From Cephalothrix simula (Eukaryota; Nemertea; Palaeonemertea; Archinemertea; Cephalotrichidae): 12,946 nt of DNA. The first letter of the stretch is position 1. Each line of letters begins with the position of its first letter. The translations under genes and the position numbers were made by a program. Shown here in pieces: positions 6,876-12,946 of this stretch. The notes below the pieces were generated by a model. The model searched no databases. It saw only the letters and a program-made list of their open reading frames with translations, and was not told the DNA's origin. The DNA is taken from assembly GCA_035591015.1 (NCBI GenBank), contig JAXIUW010000008.1, forward strand, positions 83,443 through 96,388. Direction: 5' to 3'.

Positions 6876-7891
6876 TGCTCAAGCGATTCCGTAGTTTTAA
6901 GGGCTATCGCAGTGCCTTGGTGCTAATGGTATTGATTATAATTAGCCTACTGGCCAATGTGTTGGCAAACAGCAAGCCCCTGATTGTCTACTATGATGGT
7001 CAGTATTATTTCCCGTTGCTAGTCAGCTATCCAGAAACGGTTTTTGGCGGAGATTTTGACACTGAAACGCAGTACAAAGACCCCTTTATTCAGGCTAATA
7101 TAAATAGCAGTCCCAACTGGGCTATTCATGCTCTGGTTGGTTGGGATTATAAGACCATTGATTACGCCAGCGAGCAGCCCCATCCACATGGTCCAACCGC
7201 CGAGCATTGGTTAGGCACCGATGACCGTGGCCGTGATGTGCTGGCACGCCTAATTTATGGGCTAAGAGTCTCATTATTTTTTGGTTTAACGCTGGCTATA
7301 ATCAGTAGCTTTATTGGTATTATTATTGGGGGTGTTCAGGGCTATTTTGGGGGTTGGATTGATCTTAGCGGACAACGGCTAATTGAAGTTTGGGGCTCTT
7401 TGCCAGAGCTATATTTACTGATTATTCTCTCGGTACTTATTAAGCCGGGCATTGGCAGCCTGATTATTATTTTGAGCGTGTTTGGGTGGATTGGATTAAG
7501 TGCCTACGTGCGTGCTGAGTTTTTGCGGGCTCGTCAGCTTAATTATGTTGAGGCGGCTCGGTCTATGGGTATGTCAACATTTAGAATTATTTGGCGACAC
7601 ATTTTGCCTAATACTCTTATGCCGGTTATCACCTTTTTTCCGTTTCGTATTTCTGGTGCCATTGTTGGCCTGACCAGTTTAGATTTTTTGAACTTGGGAG
7701 TGCCTAGCCCCACGCCGTCATTAGGAGAATTACTGCGTCAATCAACGGGCAATATTAGCGCATGGTGGATGTCTATTAGCACCGTAATTACGTTATTTGT
7801 GCTGGTTTTGTGCATTAATTTTGTTGGTGAGGGCGTGCTGAGAGAGCTTGACCCTCGCCGTCAAACCAACTTTGCTCGTAGCAATAAGTAG
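6875..7891 (+). CDS. yejE: Peptide ABC transporter permease, YejE type
   Basis: This is the second permease of the Yej importer (DppC/OppC fold). The 338 residues have an N-terminal helix (about 13-31) and an extended periplasmic segment. The family signature HWLGTDDRGRDVLARLIYG lies at 111-129 and marks the start of the permease core. Further helices start near 132, 180 and 195. The ATPase-docking EAA loop is textbook: YVEAARSMGMSTFRIIWRHI at 224-243, followed by LPN. In enterics this gene is followed by yejF, the double ATPase. Here thiD begins 8 bases after the stop and no ATPase is present in the window, so the energising subunit must be encoded elsewhere. Confidence 0.94.
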   Translation: MLKRFRSFKGYRSALVLMVLIIISLLANVLANSKPLIVYYDGQYYFPLLVSYPETVFGGDFDTETQYKDPFIQANINSSPNWAIHALVGWDYKTIDYASEQPHPHGPTAEHWLGTDDRGRDVLARLIYGLRVSLFFGLTLAIISSFIGIIIGGVQGYFGGWIDLSGQRLIEVWGSLPELYLLIILSVLIKPGIGSLIIILSVFGWIGLSAYVRAEFLRARQLNYVEAARSMGMSTFRIIWRHILPNTLMPVITFFPFRISGAIVGLTSLDFLNLGVPSPTPSLGELLRQSTGNISAWWMSISTVITLFVLVLCINFVGEGVLRELDPRRQTNFARSNK

Positions 7892-7899
7892 CCTAGAAC

Positions 7900-8733
7900 A
7901 TGAAGAAGCAAGCCCTAGCATTAAGCATAGCCTCATCCGATAGCGGTGGCGCAGCAGGCATTCAGGCAGATCTCAAAACCTTTCAGGCCTTGCAAGTCTA
8001 CGGATTAACGGTACTTACGGGGGTAACGGCTCAAAACCCACAGCGCATAACCCGCATGAGCGCCCTTTCGGCGAGCATGGTAGAGGCACAACTAACCAGC
8101 GTGCTAGACTACTTTAAGCCCAAGGTGGCCAAAACAGGCTTACTGCATAGTGTGGCCATTATCAAGGCTTTGGCGCAAAACCTTACGCAAAGTAATGTAG
8201 AATTGATTGTAGACCCCCTGCTCTATGCTAGCAGCGGACGGCTTCTGCATCCTAAAGCAACCTTTGCAGCCCTCAATGAACATCTTTTCCCGCTAGCCAG
8301 CTTAATTACTCCCAATCTTATTGAAGCCGAGCATCTAATCCAGCGCAAAATCTCTACCGTGGCTGACATGGAAGACGCCGCCCATCAGCTTGGACAATGC
8401 TATCAAACCGCCGTATTGTTGAAGGGTGGGCATCTCAACGCCAAGCAAGCTGGCAATTCAGCCTTGCGAGATGTAAGCGAGGCATCTATCGTAACCGATG
8501 TCTTATGGGATAAAGTATCGCTGAGGCATTACAGCACAGCCATAGTGCCTAACGTTAATACTCATGGGGGCGGATGCACCTTAGCAGCAGCCATTGTGGC
8601 TTATCGGGCACGAGGCAATAGTCTGGCAGAGGCCGTTGGTTTGGCCATTGATTATACTTATAGGGCTATGCAGCAGAGCATTGACATTGGGGTTGGCGAT
8701 GCATTTATCAATCATATGGCCATAGAGAGCTAG
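7900..8733 (+). CDS. thiD: Hydroxymethylpyrimidine/phosphomethylpyrimidine kinase ThiD
   Basis: ThiD phosphorylates HMP and HMP-phosphate to HMP-pyrophosphate, the pyrimidine half of thiamine, in the cytoplasm. The 277-residue ribokinase-fold product has the substrate-binding N-terminus IASSDSGGAAGIQADLKTF (10-28), GVTAQN (41-46), VAKTGLL (76-82), VDPLLYASSG (104-113), TPNLIEAEHL (137-146) and the anion-hole and catalytic segment NTHGGGCTLAAA (220-231) with C226. The usual THGTGCT reads THGGGCT here, a mild change. The next base-side residue VLLKGGH (172-178) is also typical. It is packed between yejE (8-base gap) and mtaB (4-base gap), with no TPP riboswitch or other thi gene nearby. Confidence 0.93.
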   Translation: MKKQALALSIASSDSGGAAGIQADLKTFQALQVYGLTVLTGVTAQNPQRITRMSALSASMVEAQLTSVLDYFKPKVAKTGLLHSVAIIKALAQNLTQSNVELIVDPLLYASSGRLLHPKATFAALNEHLFPLASLITPNLIEAEHLIQRKISTVADMEDAAHQLGQCYQTAVLLKGGHLNAKQAGNSALRDVSEASIVTDVLWDKVSLRHYSTAIVPNVNTHGGGCTLAAAIVAYRARGNSLAEAVGLAIDYTYRAMQQSIDIGVGDAFINHMAIES

Positions 8734-8737
8734 GCTT

Positions 8738-10045
8738 ATGCAAAAAAAAGATTGCCTAAAAGTGGCCGTGTTCACCCATGGTTGTCGGCTTAATCAGGCC
8801 GAGAGCAACACTTTGGCGAGCCAGTTTGAGGCTTTGCCCGACTACAAGATTGTTGATTGGAACACAGAGGCCGATCTATATGTGGTCAATAGTTGCACGG
8901 TAACACGGCAGGCTGACCTCAAGTGCGACCAACTTCTCCGCAGCATCAGACAGAGCCGACCAGCGGCTAAAATTGCGGTTATTGGCTGCTATGCTCAAAC
9001 TAGCGGCAAAGCAATCTATGCGAAGCGACTGGCAGACCTAGTATTAGGGCAGGCGAATAAGTTTAACCTTACTAAATTAGTTGACCAGCAGGGGGTGTTT
9101 ATTGATGCTATGCCTCGCCATGTTTTTAGTCAACCACAGGCAGCGCATAATGGTTTGAAGACCAGAGAATGGCTTAAAATTCAGGATGGTTGCGATTTTA
9201 TGTGTACATACTGCATTATTCCCTCCGCACGTGGCCGAGCGCGCTCACGGCGTTTTGGTGAGATTATTGCCGAGGCTGAAGCCTTTGCCGCCGTTGGAGT
9301 AAAAGAGGTAGTGATTACCGGCGTCAATATTGGAACCTATGCCCAAGATGGACAAAATCTGACCAACCTGATTGATCGCCTTGATGCCATTAGCGGCCTG
9401 TGCCGCATCAGAATTAGCTCTATTGAGCCGATGACTTTTCCAGAAGCTCTCTTTGAGCGCATGCAAGATTCTAGACATGGATTACTGCCCTTTTTGCATC
9501 TTCCATTACAATCGGGTAGCCAAGCGGTGCTTGGTGACATGCGTCGGCATTATACCCCCGCTGAATATGAGCAGTTAGCCCAGCGTGCCCTAAGCAAAGT
9601 TGATAATCTTTTTTTGGGTACAGATGTGATTGTAGGCTTTCCTACTGAAGATGACGCCGCTTTTCAAGAAAGCTATAGTTTTGTGCGCTCGTTGCCCTTT
9701 GGTAGCTTGCATATTTTCCCGTACTCATCACGCAAGGGCAGTCGTAGCTATTATTTAAGTAATCCTAATCATGGCCAAATCACTAAAGAGCGAGCGCAAT
9801 TAATGCGTCAACTTAATGATCAAATGCAAGCCAGCTTTCAAGTTCAGCAAGTAGGACGCACAGAAGAAGTTTTGTTTGAGGGCTATCGGCAGCAAGGCTT
9901 GTCTAGCGGGTTGACCAAGAATAATCTCCGCATAACCTGCACCACAGAGCGTAATCTGCGTGGAGAAATACTCCCCGTACGCTTGTTAAAGGTTGCCAAC
10001 GGTGGGCTAAGTGGCGAGCTACTAGACAGTTCTAGTGTAACTTAA
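8738..10045 (+). CDS. mtaB: tRNA t6A37 C2-methylthiotransferase MtaB
   Basis: MtaB is a radical SAM methylthiotransferase that converts t6A37 to ms2t6A37 in tRNAs reading ANN codons. The 435-residue product has the full domain order. The N-terminal UPF0004 domain has its three cluster cysteines C16 (HGCRLNQAES), C53 (NSCTVT) and C84 (IGCYAQ). The radical SAM domain has C152xxxC156xxC159 (DGCDFMCTYCIIPSARG). HLPLQSGSQAVL (254-265) and GTDVIVGFPTED (294-305) follow, and a weak C-terminal TRAM-like region spans about 375-430. HGCRLNQ separates the MtaB group from MiaB and RimO. The start lies 4 bases after thiD with a weak TAGG just upstream. It is probably the last gene of the yej-thiD-mtaB transcript. 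Confidence 0.94.
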   Translation: MQKKDCLKVAVFTHGCRLNQAESNTLASQFEALPDYKIVDWNTEADLYVVNSCTVTRQADLKCDQLLRSIRQSRPAAKIAVIGCYAQTSGKAIYAKRLADLVLGQANKFNLTKLVDQQGVFIDAMPRHVFSQPQAAHNGLKTREWLKIQDGCDFMCTYCIIPSARGRARSRRFGEIIAEAEAFAAVGVKEVVITGVNIGTYAQDGQNLTNLIDRLDAISGLCRIRISSIEPMTFPEALFERMQDSRHGLLPFLHLPLQSGSQAVLGDMRRHYTPAEYEQLAQRALSKVDNLFLGTDVIVGFPTEDDAAFQESYSFVRSLPFGSLHIFPYSSRKGSRSYYLSNPNHGQITKERAQLMRQLNDQMQASFQVQQVGRTEEVLFEGYRQQGLSSGLTKNNLRITCTTERNLRGEILPVRLLKVANGGLSGELLDSSSVT

Positions 10046-10101
10046 CCGCCAAACTGGCTAGAGCGCAGAGTTTTTAAGGTCTACAGACCGCTAAATAATA
10101 T

Positions 10102-10200
10102 TGGCGCAGCTGCCGTGTAGATTGCTCTATGAGCTTACTTTATAGAACTACTTTATGAGGCTGCTAACACAGGTGGTAGAATGATTATAGCCCTGCGCCA
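10102..10200. repeat. 8-bp inverted repeat bracketing a 99-bp intergenic block
   Basis: TGGCGCAG at 10102-10109 and CTGCGCCA at 10193-10200 are perfect inverted copies at the two ends of a 99-base stretch, in the 188-base gap between the convergent mtaB and M20 peptidase genes. The block contains the three 13-bp units listed next. No flanking target duplication is evident, so a mobile-element origin is not supported. It could act as a long-range stem at the convergence point. By chance an 8-base match in a gap of this size is uncommon but possible. Confidence 0.35.
10124..10162. repeat. Three tandem imperfect 13-bp units
   Basis: Three adjacent 13-base units are GCTCTATGAGCTT (10124-10136), ACTTTATAGAACT (10137-10149) and ACTTTATGAGGCT (10150-10162), sharing the frame RCTYTATRAR. 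They have the same period as the array before flgB. On the opposite strand the first and third contain CATAGAG and CATAAAG, which also occur in flgB-array units 1 and 2. The units are less alike than those of the flgB array, so this could be chance. Confidence 0.4.
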
Positions 10201-10233
10201 GTCATAGCATTCAGCTGTTGGCCTAAGTAGCTG

Positions 10234-11385
10234 CTAACTTAGTTCACTCAGCATCCGGATGAACAAGCCTTGGCGGTCTGCCAGTTGATCAACAAACAAA
10301 TGCTCATGGTCAGTGTGTGGAGCCTCACCATTAGGGCCTAAGCCATCTAAGGTGGGTACGCCCAAGGGCGCAGTAAAATTGGCCTCACCGGTACCGCCGG
10401 TAAAACATGCTGGCAAGTCAAAGCCTAAGCTCTGCGCCTGTTGACGAGCAAATTCATATAGCTTGGTTACCTCAGCCGTAGTGGTAAAGGGAGCCTTAGT
10501 TTGGGGGCTTATAATAACGTTTACCTTAAAACCATCACCAGAAGTATTGATATTATTCAATTTATCAAATGCAGAATCGTATTCAGCAGTGGTGCTAACT
10601 CTAATTGAGCCCTCAGCCTCGGCGTAATCAGGTACTACGTTTAGCGTAGTTCCGCCGTTAATCACCCCTATATTGACGGTTGTTCCAGTATTGTAATCGG
10701 TTAATTTTTCTAGCTCTACGATTTGCTGCGCTAGTTTGGAAATGGCATTGCGACCATGCTGGTGATTAATTCCGGGATGAGCCTTTCGGCCGTGGGATTC
10801 AATATTAAAAGTTAATCCTCCCTTACGACCAACAACGGCACTACCGCCGTCACGGCCATATTCGCCAATAAGCACATAGCGAGCCTGCTTAGCATAACGC
10901 TCAATAACTGGTCTAGTGTAGGGGTTACCAATTTCCTCATCAGTAGAAAATAGAAATCGTATAGGACGCTTAGTCGTTTGATTATGTTCAAGCAGCCAGC
11001 GCAGAGCATTAAGAGCCATATAGCCACCGCCCTTCATATCAATAATGCCGGGACCATAAGCAAGGTTATCAACAACCCTAATAGGATTATTGGCTAGGCT
11101 GCCTATGGGATGAACCGTATCAAGATGCGATAATACTAATATCTCTTGCTTTTCTTCAGTACTTGCCTGATGCTCTTCAGTTTTATATAAGGCACTTAAA
11201 GAAAGTCGGCCTTCATCAACAGGAATAATCTCTGTTACCAAGTTCAATGAATCAGCAAAATCTTTGACTTGGTTGACCATCTTATGCAGAGCAGCAACGT
11301 CTGAGCTGGGTGACTCTGTCTTCACCCACTCTATTATTCCGTTGAGAATATCTTGATTGTTCAAGTTATAGGCGTTTTTGTTCAT
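10234..11385 (-). CDS. M20 family metallopeptidase, carboxypeptidase G2-like
   Basis: This is a dizinc aminoacyl hydrolase of the M20 family. The closest visible pattern is glutamate carboxypeptidase (CPG2), which removes C-terminal glutamate from peptides or folates; the true substrate is unknown. In the 383 residues, SHLDTVHP gives metal ligand H87 and catalytic partner D89, GPGIIDMKGG gives D116, STDEEIGNP gives E150/E151, LIGEYGRDGG gives E175, and the final ligand is probably H357 in PHTDHEHL. The dimerisation domain spans about 186-300 (GRKGGLTF, SHGRKAHPG). The loop usually GGxSDxNF reads GGTGEANF (330-337). There is no signal peptide, so it is likely cytoplasmic. GAGG-like spacing is good: GAGG (minus strand, 11394-11397) lies eight bases before the ATG. 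It is divergent from dapA. Confidence 0.9.
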   Translation of the reverse strand: MNKNAYNLNNQDILNGIIEWVKTESPSSDVAALHKMVNQVKDFADSLNLVTEIIPVDEGRLSLSALYKTEEHQASTEEKQEILVLSHLDTVHPIGSLANNPIRVVDNLAYGPGIIDMKGGGYMALNALRWLLEHNQTTKRPIRFLFSTDEEIGNPYTRPVIERYAKQARYVLIGEYGRDGGSAVVGRKGGLTFNIESHGRKAHPGINHQHGRNAISKLAQQIVELEKLTDYNTGTTVNIGVINGGTTLNVVPDYAEAEGSIRVSTTAEYDSAFDKLNNINTSGDGFKVNVIISPQTKAPFTTTAEVTKLYEFARQQAQSLGFDLPACFTGGTGEANFTAPLGVPTLDGLGPNGEAPHTDHEHLFVDQLADRQGLFIRMLSELS

Positions 11386-11449
11386 GTTCTATGCCTCAAT
11401 TTGTATTTAATAACTCTACTTGCTTTAGTGCAAATCATGTAGTCGGCAA

Positions 11450-11468
11450 AATGACTTGCTCTGTCATT
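11450..11468. promoter_or_regulatory. Operator-like inverted repeat between M20 peptidase gene and dapA
   Basis: AATGAC (11450-11455) and GTCATT (11463-11468) form perfect 6-base arms around 7 bases, a geometry typical of dimeric regulator sites. It lies in the divergent gap, about 65 bases from the peptidase start and 32 bases before the TATAAT at 11500. No regulator can be named from the site itself. Confidence 0.35.
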
Positions 11469-11499
11469 CTCTTGTGAGATGGTTTGCGTGAGTATATCA

Positions 11500-11505
11500 T
11501 ATAAT
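11500..11505 (+). promoter_or_regulatory. Possible -10 element for dapA
   Basis: A perfect TATAAT is followed 7 bases later by TATACT (11512-11517). Either could be the -10 box for dapA. The nearest -35-like sequence, TTGTGA at 11472-11477, is 22 bases upstream of TATAAT, which is too far for an ideal sigma-70 promoter. The call rests mainly on the -10 match and position. Confidence 0.3.
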
Positions 11506-11620
11506 TATTGCTATACTGGTAGCATACAGACAAGAATATCTATCCTTGCCATAGATGACATTGGCGCGCTACAATGCCGTTAAACATTTAATAAACAGCA
11601 ACCAGAGGGCGATTCTACAC

Positions 11621-12505
11621 ATGACAGAACAAATTATCAAAGGTTCAATTGTAGCCTTGGTAACACCATTCAATACTGACGGTAGCGTTGACTTTAACGC
11701 CTTAGAAAAATTGGTAAACTGGCACATTGAGCAAGGAACGCATGGCATTGTTGCTACAGGCACTACGGGAGAGTCGCCAACACTTAACCATGATGAACAC
11801 CTCGCCGTTATCAAACGAGTAGCCGATATTGCCAACGGCAGAATAAATGTAATCGCTGGCATAGGCTCTAATAGCACCGCCGAAGTTGAATACTTAGCCA
11901 AAGAAACAGAAAAAAACGGCGGTTGCAGTGCCTTTTTGATTGTATCTCCCTACTACAATAAACCCAATCAGCACGGATTATACAATCATTTCAAGCAAAT
12001 ACATGACAATAGCAACTTGCCGATAATTCTTTATAACATCCCGTCACGTTCTGTGATTGATATTGAAGTTGAAACGATGGGGCGTTTAGCAAAACTTGAA
12101 CGAATCATAGGCGTTAAGGACGCCACCGCAGACATTAGCAGAGTTAGTCTGCAAAGTCTTGCCTGTGGATCAGATTTTATTCAATTGTCCGGCGATGATC
12201 CATCAGCAGTGGGTTTTAATGCCCAAGGCGGAGTAGGCTGCATCTCAACCACCGCTAATATTTTTCCTAAGTTTTGCGCTGAAATCCACAAGCACTGCCT
12301 TAACGGAGATTATGTCGCAGCTCAAAGCCTTAATCTACGCCTCATGAAGATTCATAAAGGAATGTTCATAGAGCCTAACCCAGCAGTAGCCAAGTATGTG
12401 CTGTCAACTAGAGGAATGCTCAACAACGTATTGAGAGCCCCCTTGTATCCGTTGAGCGCAGAATCTCAACATAAGGTTGACAACCTCCTCGCTGAATTAG
12501 AATAG
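11621..12505 (+). CDS. dapA: 4-hydroxy-tetrahydrodipicolinate synthase DapA
   Basis: DapA condenses pyruvate with aspartate semialdehyde, the first committed step to diaminopimelate and lysine, in the cytoplasm. The 294-residue product (usual length about 292) has GSIVALVTPF (8-17) and GTTGESPTL (47-55). The catalytic set T49, Y112 (SPYYNKP), Y138 and R143 (LYNIPSR) and the Schiff-base lysine K166 (GVKDATAD) each match E. coli numbering plus five. I chose the ATG at 11621 because it places these residues correctly and AGAGGG (11604-11609) lies 11 bases upstream. An in-frame ATG at 11555 would add 22 residues not typical of the family. The gene stands alone and is divergent from the M20 gene; hairpin-rich repeats follow. 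Confidence 0.95.
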   Translation: MTEQIIKGSIVALVTPFNTDGSVDFNALEKLVNWHIEQGTHGIVATGTTGESPTLNHDEHLAVIKRVADIANGRINVIAGIGSNSTAEVEYLAKETEKNGGCSAFLIVSPYYNKPNQHGLYNHFKQIHDNSNLPIILYNIPSRSVIDIEVETMGRLAKLERIIGVKDATADISRVSLQSLACGSDFIQLSGDDPSAVGFNAQGGVGCISTTANIFPKFCAEIHKHCLNGDYVAAQSLNLRLMKIHKGMFIEPNPAVAKYVLSTRGMLNNVLRAPLYPLSAESQHKVDNLLAELE

Positions 12506-12580
12506 TCAGTAGTCTATGCCACTCAGCTTGCCGTGTCTTCCCCTCAACAAGCCGATGGCTTAAAACTGCTGGGAAGGCAA
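12506..12580. other. Non-coding DNA after dapA
   Basis: The non-coding right end (12506-12946) contains this lead-in, two 129-bp repeats and a spacer. The lead-in carries a weak hairpin, AAGCC (12549-12553) with GGCTT (12557-12561), followed by AAAA rather than T residues, so it is not a convincing terminator for dapA. I see no open frame of useful length on either strand. Confidence 0.5.
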
Positions 12581-12709
12581 AAGGCTTTGCTCTGCTCGGT
12601 TAAACTAAGCAAGGTTGTTATTGGAGTTTAATTTGTCAAGGGCTTTGCCCTTAACGAACCCAGTAAGGGAATACAATTCCCTTACAACCCTGTGATAGTT
12701 CTTTGGGGC
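12581..12709. repeat. 129-bp hairpin-rich direct repeat, copy 1
   Basis: This copy matches 12818-12946 at 127 of 129 positions (differences at 12625 A/G and 12632 T/C), offset 237. It holds two perfect stem-loops: AAGGGC (12638-12643) with GCCCTT (12647-12652) around TTT, and GTAAGGGAAT (12663-12672) with ATTCCCTTAC (12676-12685) around ACA. The second is a 10-pair stem with a three-base loop. The shared AAGGG and CCCTT arms allow alternative pairing. It has no coding potential. I consider it a palindromic intergenic repeat that may recur in this genome. Confidence 0.9.
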
Positions 12710-12817
12710 TGGATAAGCCCTACGGGCTTACTCGCCCGTATTGAATAAATCACACCACGGCCAAATGCAAGGCAAAATTATTTTGAATAGCAGTAGACTT
12801 CCAAGCCTTTTTGGCCG
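12710..12817. other. Spacer between repeat copies, with overlapping hairpins
   Basis: This 108-base spacer begins with two overlapping perfect 7-pair stems. TAAGCCC (12714-12720) pairs with GGGCTTA (12724-12730). TACGGGC (12721-12727) pairs with GCCCGTA (12734-12740). They share the bases 12724-12727, so only one can form at a time. Near the far end AAGCCTT (12803-12809) is inverted against AAGGCTT (12818-12824), which is the start of copy 2. No gene is visible. Confidence 0.6.
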
Positions 12818-12946
12818 AAGGCTTTGCTCTGCTCGGTTAAACTAAGCAAGGTTGTTATTGGGGTTTAACTTGTCAAGGGCTTTGCCCTTAACGAACCCAG
12901 TAAGGGAATACAATTCCCTTACAACCCTGTGATAGTTCTTTGGGGC
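12818..12946. repeat. 129-bp hairpin-rich direct repeat, copy 2 (runs to window edge)
   Basis: This second copy has the same two stem-loops at 12875-12889 and 12900-12922. It reaches the last base of the window, so its true right boundary is unknown: the repeat could be longer than 129 bp, or the 237-bp unit could continue as a tandem array. The two substitutions relative to copy 1 lie outside both stems, so the hairpins are intact. Confidence 0.9.

Noticed and set aside
7850-7910. TPP riboswitch controlling thiD
   Set aside because: Only 8 bases separate yejE and thiD and no riboswitch core is visible upstream.
11569-11901. 110-codon minus-strand open frame opposite dapA
   Set aside because: Antisense to a catalytically complete dapA; Ser/Thr/Leu-rich shadow with no recognisable domain.
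12581-12946. CRISPR array
   Set aside because: The repeat unit is 129 bases with internal hairpins and only two copies; there are no short uniform repeats, uniform spacers or cas genes.

Overview
The window comes from a flagellated Gram-negative bacterium of moderate GC content (judged by eye). The evidence is proximal-rod flagellar genes, a Yej-type inner-membrane peptide importer with a secreted binding protein, and DapA of the meso-diaminopimelate pathway. The FlgC variant, with its DPSHPDA-type loop, and the ArsS plus glycosyltransferase pair remind me of Deltaproteobacteria-like lineages. I cannot fix the phylum from sequence alone. Apart from flgC and the M20 peptidase, most genes lack a clear Shine-Dalgarno sequence.

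Layout. (1) 1-102: 3' end of an unrecognised gene. (2) 103-432: non-coding, ending in four tandem 13-bp repeats just before flgB. (3) 433-1929: a tight flagellar cluster on the + strand, flgB, flgC, a small FliE-like gene, and fliE. FlgB, FlgC and FliE form the base of the rod where it meets the MS ring. (4) 2033-3606, minus strand: arsS (radical SAM) followed by a DUF2064/TIGR04282 glycosyltransferase, the arsenosugar pair. (5) 3607-4022: a divergent intergenic region with one strong hairpin. (6) 4023-10045, + strand: yejA-yejB-yejE-thiD-mtaB with gaps of 18 bases or less, probably one transcript. It joins peptide import to thiamine-precursor phosphorylation and tRNA methylthiolation. No yejF ATPase gene follows. 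(7) 10234-11385, minus strand: a cytoplasmic M20 metallopeptidase of the carboxypeptidase G2 type, divergent from (8) dapA (+, 11621-12505). (9) 12506-12946: non-coding DNA with two nearly identical 129-bp copies of a hairpin-rich repeat spaced 237 bp apart, the second reaching the window edge.

How the genes relate. The flagellar cluster and the arsenosugar pair are self-contained modules. The Yej importer would bring oligopeptides into the cytoplasm, where an M20 enzyme could release amino acids; that link is inference. DapA feeds lysine and peptidoglycan synthesis.

I found no mobile-element genes, CRISPR array, tRNA or rRNA, and no clearly new multi-gene system. The unusual points are the FliE-like gene beside fliE, the two intergenic 13-bp tandem arrays, the missing yejF, and the right-end repeat family.
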